From: Poseidonocella sp. HB161398
Lineage (GTDB): Bacteria; Pseudomonadota; Alphaproteobacteria; Rhodobacterales; Rhodobacteraceae
Length of the DNA stretch: 64,000 nucleotides
Reading direction: 5' to 3'
Assembly (NCBI RefSeq): GCF_005870025.1
Contig: NZ_VATA01000001.1
Location: 248,001 to 312,000 of the forward strand
Made by a program: the position numbers and the translations under genes. Within the stretch, counting starts at the first letter, position 1, and each line of letters starts with the position of its first letter. Under the pieces are notes generated by a model. The model was not told the DNA's origin and made no database searches. It saw only the letters and a list, made by a program, of their open reading frames with translations. This document shows positions 8,847-16,494 of this stretch, one piece after another.

Positions 8847-10070
8847 GACCGGCAGCTGCCGACCCTCAGGCAGCGCGGCAGGAACGGGCCGGGAAGTTGC
8901 CCGGCCGCATCCAACCCGCGGAACCCTTTCCGCGCGCCGGATTATCTCAGCAGCCTGCCAGGACGGGATGGCGGCGATCTGACGGGCAGGGCGCGCGGAA
9001 AAGCCAGTTCCAAACGGTGCACCAGACAGCGGCAGGCGGATTGGGGTTCCGCCCGTCCTCGTCCCGCCGCGCGGACCGGTGCCATGCGTCAGGCGGCGCG
9101 GCCACCGGGCCGCGAGCCGGAGACATGGGCGCAACCGGCCCGGCGCCGACCTCCCATGATGCGCCCTGGCCATTCGGGTGCCATCCATGCGCGGTCCGTG
9201 CCCGATGGCGACGGGTCCTGTTTCGCGCCGGACCGGGACGACCGGTGCCGGAAGGCATGGGGTCATATCGACACTCCGGACGGCGCCCGGGACTCTTGAT
9301 CCCCTCCGGGACATGGCTGCGCCATGTTCTGCCGGGCTGCGGACAGCGCCGGTCTCCGCTTTCCCGGCGGCGGCTGGCGGGCGTGGCGGCATGGTGCATC
9401 GCAGCGGCGCGAGGCGTGCATGGGGCAGATCACATGGAGGCCGATGCGGGCGGCCTCCACCTCCAGCCGGGAGGGCAACCGCCTGATGCGGCCCCGGCCG
9501 CTGCCGAAGGACCCGGCCGCCGGGGGATCGAGGCCGAGACAGCCGCAGCCTCGCCAAGATCGTCTGGCGCGACGCGGGCGAGGGTGGCTCTATCGCCGCG
9601 CCTGGAGGTCCGACGGCCCCGCGGCGATTTCGCAGAACGGGACCCTGCGGGCTGCGAGTTCCCTGGGCCGGGTGTTCCGGCAGCGCCAGCCCGGCCGAAG
9701 TCCCATCTGCAGCCTGTCGGGGCAGATGCCGGGCTGCGCGCTCTGGACGGGGTGGCCGCGGAGATCCCGCTCCGCCTGGCGCGCTGCGCCTCCGGGAGCC
9801 GCCGCGGGGCGCCCGGCAGGGCCGGGACCGGAGCCGCGGCCCGGACGCGGCGGGCAGCCGGGCGGCTTGATCCGGGCGCGGATTTGCGCTGCGATGCCGC
9901 GGCCTGCGCTACGCGCCGGTTGCGCGCGGGGACCGAAACCGGGTTGACCTGCATCCGGTTTGCCCCTTCCCTCCGTATCAGGGGAGGACCGGCGCGCTGG
10001 TCCCGGGGCAGGGGCCCGCCGAGGGGCCGGATGACGGCAGGATTGCCGGAGGAACTGAGTTGGACTTGTT
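8847..10070. other. Gene-free region upstream of the sigma factor
   Basis: About 1.2 kb with only random-looking frames. An IS-end-like motif (CAGCAGCCTGCCAGG, about 8948) resembles the right end of the element at 5326-5488. A promoter for the sigma-factor gene should lie near 9950-10060, but I cannot assign boxes. Confidence 0.5.
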
Positions 10071-10613
10071 GTGACCGAGACGGAGCGTGCCGATTCCGCC
10101 GAGCTGCTCGCGGCCTGTGCCGCGCGCGATGAAACCGCCCTTCGGCGCCTCTTCGAGGCGGAATCCGGCCGCATGAAGGGCATTGCGATGCGGATCCTGC
10201 ATCGCCACGACCTTGCGGAGGAAGCCGTGCAGGACGCCTTCGTGCAGATCTGGCAGAACGCCGCGCGCTACGACCGGCGGCTCGGCTCGCCGCGCGCCTG
10301 GATGAATGCCATCGTGCGGTTCCGCGCCATCGACATCCTGCGCAGCCGGCCGCAGGAGGATGCGGTGCCGCCCGAGGATCTGGACCGGATGCGCGACGGC
10401 GCGGTGGAGGCCGCCTGGACCGGGCTCGACGGCGACGGGCGGCTGCGCGGCTGCCTCGAGGCGATCGACGAATGGTCGCGCCGCGCGCTGCTACTGGCCT
10501 ATGTCGCGGGGCTGTCGCAGGCGGAGATCGCCGGACGGTTCTCGCGCCCGCTCGGCACGGTCAAGAGCTGGATGCGCCGCGGGCTCCTGTCGCTGCGGGA
10601 GTGCCTGGGATGA
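10071..10613 (+). CDS. ECF-type RNA polymerase sigma factor
   Basis: A 180-residue ECF sigma factor. Region 2 spans about residues 20-90: LRRLFEAESGRMKGIAMRIL, HDLAEEAVQDAFVQIWQNAA, and the -10 recognition stretch SPRAWMNAIVRFRAIDILR. Region 4 spans about 120-178: LLLAYVAGLSQAEIAGRFSR, then PLGTVKSWMRRGLLSLRECL, the helix-turn-helix that reads the -35 element. The GTG start is forced because an in-frame TGA lies just upstream; GGAGG stands some 18 bases before it. The stop overlaps the start of the anti-sigma gene (ATGA), the classic coupled pair. Such sigma factors usually transcribe their own operon, which would here include the repeat-protein and export genes downstream (inference). Confidence 0.93.
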   Translation: MTETERADSAELLAACAARDETALRRLFEAESGRMKGIAMRILHRHDLAEEAVQDAFVQIWQNAARYDRRLGSPRAWMNAIVRFRAIDILRSRPQEDAVPPEDLDRMRDGAVEAAWTGLDGDGRLRGCLEAIDEWSRRALLLAYVAGLSQAEIAGRFSRPLGTVKSWMRRGLLSLRECLG

Positions 10614-11332
10614 CCGGCATCCGCAACCTGGCAGAGGACTACGTCCTGGGGCTGCTCGACCCGCAGGAGCGCGCAGAGGTCGAGGCGCGGCTGGCCGCGC
10701 CGGCCGGACCGCAGGACGAGGCGCTGGCGGCCGAAGTGCGCGCGGTTTCGGAAAGCTGGCTGGCGGTGGACCGCACCGCGCCGGAGCTGCCGATGCCCGT
10801 AGGCGCCTGGGCGGCGCTGCAGGCGGCCTGCGCCGCCGCGCCCGACGTCCCGGCCGTGGCCCCGCCGCCGCCGGAGGGGGCGACGGTGCACCGGCTGCCA
10901 CAGGCGGCCCGGCGCTGGCGGGGGATCGCGGGCCTGGCCATGGCGGCCTGCATCGGCCTGGCCGCGCTGCTCTTCTCGGAGCTGCTGACCCCCGACCCGG
11001 CGGTGATGGCGATCCTGCTCGACGCCGACGGCAATTCCGTCGCGGTGATCGAGGCCTTCGCCGATGACACGGTCCGCGTCACGCCGCTGGCGCCGGTCGC
11101 GCCGGACGGGGCGCAGGTGCTGCAGGTCTGGACCAAGCCCGATCCGGAGGGGCCGCCGGTCTCGCTGGGGATCCTCGAGCGCGCGATCCGCTCGAGCCTG
11201 GCCGGACCGGACCTGCCGCGCCCGGTGGCCGACCAGCTCTTCGAGATCACCATCGAGCCCGAGGGCGGCTCGCCGACCGGGCTGCCGACGGGCCCGGTCC
11301 TCGGCGTGGGCCTCGCGCAGCAGACCTTCTGA
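10610..11332 (+). CDS. RskA-like membrane anti-sigma factor
   Basis: A 240-residue protein translationally coupled to the sigma factor. The cytoplasmic N-domain (residues about 1-100, starting with NLAEDYVLGLLDPQERAEVE) is the sigma-binding region of the RskA type; it lacks the HxxxCxxC zinc motif of ZAS anti-sigma factors. One membrane segment follows at about 105-124 (GIAGLAMAACIGLAALLFSE). The periplasmic C-domain contains VLQVWTKPDPEGPPVSLG and ends FEITIEPEGGSPTGLPTGPV, the RskA C-terminal signature. By analogy, proteolysis of this protein in response to an envelope signal would release the sigma factor. A hairpin at 11346-11375 follows the stop. Confidence 0.9.
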   Translation: MTGIRNLAEDYVLGLLDPQERAEVEARLAAPAGPQDEALAAEVRAVSESWLAVDRTAPELPMPVGAWAALQAACAAAPDVPAVAPPPPEGATVHRLPQAARRWRGIAGLAMAACIGLAALLFSELLTPDPAVMAILLDADGNSVAVIEAFADDTVRVTPLAPVAPDGAQVLQVWTKPDPEGPPVSLGILERAIRSSLAGPDLPRPVADQLFEITIEPEGGSPTGLPTGPVLGVGLAQQTF

Positions 11333-11345
11333 GACGCGGTTTCCG

Positions 11346-11375
11346 GCAGGGAGCGAAAAAAGTTCCGCTCCCTGC
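11346..11375 (+). terminator. Perfect 10-bp stem hairpin after the anti-sigma gene
   Basis: GCAGGGAGCG (11346-11355) and CGCTCCCTGC (11366-11375) pair perfectly around a 10-base A-rich loop, 14 bases past the stop codon. There is no T-tract after it, so it may act as an attenuator or mRNA end-stabiliser rather than a full terminator. It separates the sigma/anti-sigma pair from the repeat-protein gene. Confidence 0.55.
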
Positions 11376-11468
11376 ATCCGTTCGCGGAGCTGCGCCCGTT
11401 TCCTTGGCCAGTCGCCTGAAGCATGCCGGATGCCCGGCAGGTGCATGGCGGCCAACCAAGGAGGAACC

Positions 11469-13451
11469 ATGTCCAGCGATCAAACACCCGTTTCCGCGAG
11501 CGGCTCCACGGAAGACGCCTTCCCCGGCGCCGCCTCCGCCATGGCGGTCGACGAGACCACCGTCGCCATCGGCATGAACGCGATGGCAACGGGCGAGGAC
11601 GCCGTCGCCATCGGCACGGATGCCTCGGCGGCGGGCAAGTCGTCCACCAGCGTCGGCGGCGAAAGCGCGGCCGAGGGCATCGCGGCCACGGCCTTCGGCT
11701 GGCAGGCCTCGGCCTCGGGCGAGCGCGCCCATGCGCTGGGGCATCTCGCGACCGCCGATGGCGACCGCAGCCTGGCTGTCGGCGAGGCCGCCGCGGCGTC
11801 GTCTTCCAATGCCACGGCCATCGGCAACATGGCGATGGCAGAGGGGACCGACGCGCTGGCGATCGGCGACGCGGCCATGGCGGCCGGTCCCTCGACCACG
11901 GCGATCGGCGGCGAGACCATGGCCGAAGGGCCCGGCGCGACAGCGGTCGGCTGGCAGGCCTCTGCCACGGCCGAACGCGCCCAGGCCTTCGGGCATCTGG
12001 CCTCGGCCGAGGGCCTGCGCAGCCTGGCCGTCGGCGAAGCGGCGCGGGCGCAGTCGCCGGGCAGTGTCGCCATCGGCAACGAGGCCCATGCGGCCGGCTG
12101 GGACGCGCTGGCCATCGGCAATGCGTCCATGTCCGCCGGGGTCGGCAGCGTCGCGGTCGGCGCCATGGCCGCCAGCACCGGGCGCCATGCGATCGGCATC
12201 GGCAACGGCGCGGAGGCGGACGGCTTCGGCGCCATGGCCTTCGGCCTGAATGCCGATGCGAGCGCGCATTACGCCAAGGCCTTCGGGGTGCTCGCCGAGG
12301 CCCGGGGCAAGTTCGGCATCGCGCTCGGCGACCATGCCAAGGCGCTGTCCGACCATTCGACCGCCATCGGCATGGGCGCCCGTGCCGACGGGGCGGATGC
12401 GCTGGCCCTGGGCGACCGGGCCGTGGCGCAGGGCCCCTCGACCACCAGCCTCGGCGGCGAGACCCTGACCACCGGGCCGGGCACGACGGCAGTCGGCTGG
12501 CAGGCCTCGGCCACGGCGGAACGCGCCCAGGCCTTCGGGCATCTGGCCTCGGCCGAGGGCGTGCGCAGCCTGGCCGTCGGCGAGGCGGCCGCGGCGAAAT
12601 CCGACAATGCCACCGCGATCGGCAACATGGCCACGGCCAGCGGCATCGACGCGCTGGCGATCGGCGACAGCGCCAGCGCCATGGGCAACTCCACCACCAG
12701 CCTCGGCGGCGAGACCATGACCGACGGTCCCGGCGCGACGGCGGTCGGCTGGCAGGCCAGCGCCGGGGCGGAACGCGCCCAGGCCTTCGGCCATCTGGCC
12801 TCGGCCGACGGGGTGCGCAGCCTTGCCGTCGGCGAGGATGCCGGTGCCCAGAGCGATTTCGCCACGGCCATCGGCAACCAGGCCTCGGCCAGCGGCACCG
12901 ACGCGCTGGCCATCGGCGACAGTGCCATGGCGGCCGGCACCTCGACCACCGCGGTCGGCGGCGAGAGCGTGGCGAGCAATACCGCCGCCACGGCCTTCGG
13001 CTGGCAGGCGGAGGCCAGCGGCGAGCGGGCGCATGCCCTCGGCCATCTGGCGGAGGCCGGCGGCGACTTCTCGCTGGCGGTGGGCGAGGCCGCCTCGGCA
13101 ACCGGGATGAACGCGACCGCGATCGGCAATGGCGCCGTCGCGGACGAGGACAACGAGTTCACCCTCGGCAATGCCGACAACACCTACACGCTGGCCGGCT
13201 TCTCCGACGAGATCGACGACGGCGAGTACGGCTTCCTCCGCGTCGATGGCGACGGCCAGCTCTCCGCGGTCGGCACCGGGGATCTCGTGTCCCTGCTTGC
13301 CGATGCCGCGATCGAGCTGGAGATCGACCTGGGCCTTTCCCTGCTCTCTTCGCAGTCCGGCCCTGCCGCGCCGGAGCCCATGGCGGAGATGGCCGAGATG
13401 CCGGCGATGGCCGACCTGCCGGATGCCGACGACCTGGCATCCATGGCCTGA
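11469..13451 (+). CDS. YadA-head-repeat protein without membrane anchor, putative type I-exported adhesin
   Basis: A 660-residue protein with a strong ribosome site (AAGGAGGAACC before ATG 11469). Residues 30-575 are 39 uninterrupted 14-residue repeats of the YadA-head type (for example NATAIGNMAMAEGT, DALAIGDAAMAAGP), predicted to stack as a left-handed beta-roll. Most fall into an 84-residue super-repeat of six modules in the order AIGN, AIGD, GGE, GWQA, GHLA, AVGE. The tail (576-660) opens with a neck-like segment and ends acidic and Met/Ala-rich (PMAEMAEMPAMADLPDADD). There is no signal peptide, no coiled-coil stalk and no C-terminal YadA beta-barrel, so the usual type V route is impossible. 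The exporter genes directly downstream suggest type I secretion instead. No RTX nonapeptides are present. Confidence 0.85.
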   Translation: MSSDQTPVSASGSTEDAFPGAASAMAVDETTVAIGMNAMATGEDAVAIGTDASAAGKSSTSVGGESAAEGIAATAFGWQASASGERAHALGHLATADGDRSLAVGEAAAASSSNATAIGNMAMAEGTDALAIGDAAMAAGPSTTAIGGETMAEGPGATAVGWQASATAERAQAFGHLASAEGLRSLAVGEAARAQSPGSVAIGNEAHAAGWDALAIGNASMSAGVGSVAVGAMAASTGRHAIGIGNGAEADGFGAMAFGLNADASAHYAKAFGVLAEARGKFGIALGDHAKALSDHSTAIGMGARADGADALALGDRAVAQGPSTTSLGGETLTTGPGTTAVGWQASATAERAQAFGHLASAEGVRSLAVGEAAAAKSDNATAIGNMATASGIDALAIGDSASAMGNSTTSLGGETMTDGPGATAVGWQASAGAERAQAFGHLASADGVRSLAVGEDAGAQSDFATAIGNQASASGTDALAIGDSAMAAGTSTTAVGGESVASNTAATAFGWQAEASGERAHALGHLAEAGGDFSLAVGEAASATGMNATAIGNGAVADEDNEFTLGNADNTYTLAGFSDEIDDGEYGFLRVDGDGQLSAVGTGDLVSLLADAAIELEIDLGLSLLSSQSGPAAPEPMAEMAEMPAMADLPDADDLASMA

Positions 13452-13457
13452 CGCCGC

Positions 13458-13485
13458 GGCCCGCGGCGGTCCGCCGCCGCGGGCC
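13458..13485 (+). terminator. Strong GC hairpin between repeat-protein gene and exporter gene
   Basis: GGCCCGCGGCG (13458-13468) pairs perfectly with CGCCGCGGGCC (13475-13485) around a 6-base loop, 7 bases after the stop of the repeat protein and 34 bases before the ABC gene. No T-run follows. A partial terminator here would give much substrate and little transporter, as described for the hlyA/hlyB junction of haemolysin operons. Confidence 0.6.
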
Positions 13486-13518
13486 ATCTCCACCGACAGG
13501 CACGCGAAGGGAGCGCAC

Positions 13519-15207
13519 ATGCCCGACACGACCCGACAGCACACGGCCGCGGAGGCGATCCGGGCCCATGCCATCCTGGCGCTCGGCTTCAGCCTGGCCG
13601 TCAACATCCTCTTCTTCGCCTCGCCGCTCTACATGATGCAGCTCTACGGCCGGGTGCTCGACTCCCGCAGCCTGGAGACGCTGGCCTCGCTCTCGGCGAT
13701 GCTGCTCCTGGTGCTGATCGCCATGGCGGCGGCCGATGCGGCGCGCGGACGGCTCTTGGCCCGTGCGGCGGCGCGGCTGGAGCGGCATCTGGGCGGCGCC
13801 CCGCAGCCCGCCGGGCAGAGCGAGGCCGGGCGGCTGCGCGATCTGGGCATGCTGCGCGGCATGCTGGCCGACACTGCGGCCACGACGCTCTGCGATGCGC
13901 CCTTCACGCTGTTCTTCCTCTTCGCGCTCTTCCTGATCCATCCGCTCCTGGGGCTCGTGGCCACGGCGGGCGCGGCGGTGATCCTCGGCGCGGTGCTCGT
14001 CGCGCGCTGGTCGGGACGCCGCCGCGAGGCCAGCATCGCAGCCTCCGAAGCCGGGGCGCGCGCCCTGGCCGAGACCCTCGACCGGGACCGCGGCGAGCTC
14101 GAGGCGATCGGCGCCCTTCCGAACCTGCAGCAGCGCCTGGCCGCAGCGCTGGCGGAGGAGAGCGCGCTGCGCCGGGAGGCCGGGGAGGCCGCGGCCGGGC
14201 TCGGTGCGTTCAACCGCATGGTCCGCATGCTGGCGCATGGCGCCGCGCTGGCGACCGGCGCGATCCTGACGCTCGAGGGGCTGATGGCGCCGGCGGCGAT
14301 GCTGGCCTCGGCGATCCTGGCCGGGCGCGCCCTCGGCCCGATCGAGGCGCTGCCGGGGGCGCTGCGGCAGGCGGGGGCGGCCCGCGCGGCGCTCTGCCGC
14401 CTGGAAGAGGCCGGACCCGCGCCGGCGCATGCCGCCCCTGCGCGGACCGGGGCGGGGGCGGCGGTCTCGCTGTCGCGCGCGATGGTCCTGCCGAAAGGCG
14501 CGGCGCGCCCGGCCCTGCGCGGCATCGCGCTGGAGATCGCGGCGGGAGAGACCATCGCCGTGCTCGGCCCGGCGGGCTCCGGCAAGTCGGCCCTGGCGCG
14601 GGTGCTGGCCGGCTGCCTGCCGCTTGCGGGCGGCCAGCTCCGGGTGGCGGGGGTCGATCCGGCCTCGCTCGATCCGGTTGATCGGGCGCGGCTGATCGGC
14701 TGGATGGGGCAGGAACCCGCGCTCTATCCCGGCACGGTGGCGGAGAATATCGCCAGCTTTGCCGAGGCGCCTTTTGCCGAGGTCGCGGCGGCGGCAGAGG
14801 CCGCGGGCATCCGCGCGCTGATCGAGGACCTGCCCGGCGGCTTCGCGGCCCGGACCGGCGCGGCGGGGGGCGAGGTGCCGCCCGGGCTGCGCCAGAGGAT
14901 CGCGCTGGCCCGCGCGCTCTTCGGCCGGCCGCAGCTCGTCATCCTCGACCAGCCGACCTCGCTGGCCGATGCCGAGGGCGAGGTGGCGGCGCTGAACGCG
15001 TTGCGGGCGCTGAAAGAGGCCGGAACGACGGTCATCGTGATCTCGCACAAGCCGGTGCTGGCCTCCTTCGCGGACCGCATCCTGATGATGAAAGACGGCA
15101 TGATCGAACATTTCGAGCCCCGCGACCGCATCATCGGCACGATGCGGCGCCGGACCATCGGCGCGGTCGGAACCGGCGGGGAGATGGCAAGGGGGGCTGC
15201 GCAATGA
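13519..15207 (+). CDS. PrtD-like type I secretion ABC permease/ATPase with degenerate catalytic motifs
   Basis: A 562-residue half-transporter, the usual length for PrtD-type exporters. Hydrophobic segments lie at about 18-40, 52-76, 128-165 and 230-280. The nucleotide-binding domain follows: Walker A GPAGSGKS (350-357), H-loop in VIVISHKPVL, and LVILDQPTS at Walker B. Two core motifs are changed. The catalytic glutamate after the Walker B aspartate is glutamine (Q478), and the LSGGQ signature reads VPPGL (453-457). Because such exporters act as homodimers, both ATP sites would be affected. The start ATG 13519 follows AAGGGAG. The stop overlaps the HlyD gene (ATGA). The expected partner outer-membrane channel is not encoded nearby. 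Confidence 0.87.
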   Translation: MPDTTRQHTAAEAIRAHAILALGFSLAVNILFFASPLYMMQLYGRVLDSRSLETLASLSAMLLLVLIAMAAADAARGRLLARAAARLERHLGGAPQPAGQSEAGRLRDLGMLRGMLADTAATTLCDAPFTLFFLFALFLIHPLLGLVATAGAAVILGAVLVARWSGRRREASIAASEAGARALAETLDRDRGELEAIGALPNLQQRLAAALAEESALRREAGEAAAGLGAFNRMVRMLAHGAALATGAILTLEGLMAPAAMLASAILAGRALGPIEALPGALRQAGAARAALCRLEEAGPAPAHAAPARTGAGAAVSLSRAMVLPKGAARPALRGIALEIAAGETIAVLGPAGSGKSALARVLAGCLPLAGGQLRVAGVDPASLDPVDRARLIGWMGQEPALYPGTVAENIASFAEAPFAEVAAAAEAAGIRALIEDLPGGFAARTGAAGGEVPPGLRQRIALARALFGRPQLVILDQPTSLADAEGEVAALNALRALKEAGTTVIVISHKPVLASFADRILMMKDGMIEHFEPRDRIIGTMRRRTIGAVGTGGEMARGAAQ

Positions 15208-16493
15208 CGCAATCGCACGAAGACGGGATCGCCCGCCCGCTGGTCCGGGCAGCGGCGGTGATCGGGCTGGCGGCGGCCGGGGCCGGGCTCTGGCTGGCGC
15301 AGGCGCCGGTCTCGGGCGCGGTGGTCGCCGAGGGCCGGTTCAAGGTCGATGGCGAGGTCAAGGCGGTGCAGCATCTCGAGGGCGGCATCGTCCGCGAGAT
15401 CCGCGTCCGCAACGGCGACCGGGTGGCCGCCGGCGATGTCCTGGTGCGGCTAGACGCGTCCGAGAGCGAGGCCGCGCTGGCCGCGCTGAGCGCCGAGCGG
15501 GACTCGCTGCGGGCCCGGCAGATCCGGCTGGAGGCGGAGCGGGACGGCCGGGTTCCGTCCTTTCCGGAGGCCGCGGCGCCGGCGCAGCCCTGGCTTGCCT
15601 CCGCGGCGCGCAGCCAGGCGGCGCTTTTCGAGGCGCGCCGCGCCGAGCTTGCCGCGCGCGACGAGATGCTGGCGGGCCGCATCGCCCGGCTGTCCGCCCG
15701 TCTCGCCGCGCAGGAGGCGGAGCAGGCCTCGGTCCGCGCGCAGCATGCGCTGGCGGAGGAAAGCGCCGTCTCCGCCCGCAGCCTGGCCGATCGCGGGATC
15801 GTCGCGCGGCGCGACCTGGACGCGCGGGAACGCGACCGGCTGATGCTGGCGGGCGCGCGCGATGCGCTGGCGGCCGGCATCGCCGAGACCCGCGCCGCCC
15901 AGGCCGAGGCCCGGCTGGACCATGCCCGGGCGCGGTCGGAATACCTCTCGGCCGTGTCGCGCGAGCTGTCCGAAGTGGTGGCGGCCCTGGCCGCGCTGGA
16001 GCCGCGGATCGCCGCCGAAGGGGAGCGCATCGCGCGCAGCCGGATCACGGCGCCGGTGGACGGGCGCATCAACAATCTCGGGCTCGCCACGCTCGGCGGC
16101 GTCACCGCTCCGGGCGAGACCATGCTGGAGATCGTCCCGGCAGAAAGCCGCCTTTTCGTCGAGGCCCGCTTCCCGCCCGCCGCGCGCGCGCGGCTGCGCG
16201 AGGGGATGGCCGCCGAGCTGCGCCTGCCGGGCGTCCGGTCGCGGACGGAGGCGCCGCTGGCCGGCCGGGTCGAGCTGATCTCGGCGGAACTCAGCGCCGG
16301 GGCGCCGGAGGTGGCCGGGGATGGCACCCGCGCCTACACGATGCGCATCGCCCTGGCGGCTGCCGCGCCGGACCGGCAGCTGGAGCCCGGCATGCCGGTC
16401 ACCGCCGTGGTCGCGACCGGCGGGAGGACGGCCCTGCAGTACCTGGTCTCGCCGCTGTCGGATGCGATGGCGCGCTCGATGCGGGAGGAATAG
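15204..16493 (+). CDS. HlyD-family type I secretion periplasmic adaptor
   Basis: A 429-residue membrane fusion protein. It has a short cytoplasmic start, one membrane segment (about residues 13-32) and the diagnostic lipoyl half-motif VQHLEGGIVREIRVRNGDRV (about 55-75). A long alpha-helical hairpin rich in Ala/Arg/Glu follows (about 90-270), then the returning lipoyl/beta-barrel part with RITAPVDGRINNLG and GETMLEIVPAE. It is the PrtE type that pairs with PrtD ABC proteins. The start overlaps the ABC stop, and the next gene begins one base after its stop, so the exporter genes are one translation unit. It would bridge the inner-membrane ABC protein to a TolC-like channel encoded elsewhere. 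Confidence 0.92.
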   Translation: MTQSHEDGIARPLVRAAAVIGLAAAGAGLWLAQAPVSGAVVAEGRFKVDGEVKAVQHLEGGIVREIRVRNGDRVAAGDVLVRLDASESEAALAALSAERDSLRARQIRLEAERDGRVPSFPEAAAPAQPWLASAARSQAALFEARRAELAARDEMLAGRIARLSARLAAQEAEQASVRAQHALAEESAVSARSLADRGIVARRDLDARERDRLMLAGARDALAAGIAETRAAQAEARLDHARARSEYLSAVSRELSEVVAALAALEPRIAAEGERIARSRITAPVDGRINNLGLATLGGVTAPGETMLEIVPAESRLFVEARFPPAARARLREGMAAELRLPGVRSRTEAPLAGRVELISAELSAGAPEVAGDGTRAYTMRIALAAAAPDRQLEPGMPVTAVVATGGRTALQYLVSPLSDAMARSMREE

Positions 16494-16494
16494 C

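Noticed and set aside
11247-13607. 786-residue frame on the minus strand opposite the repeat protein
   Set aside because: Its periodicity simply mirrors the YadA-head repeats; there is no ribosome site and the composition is Arg/Gly/His-rich.
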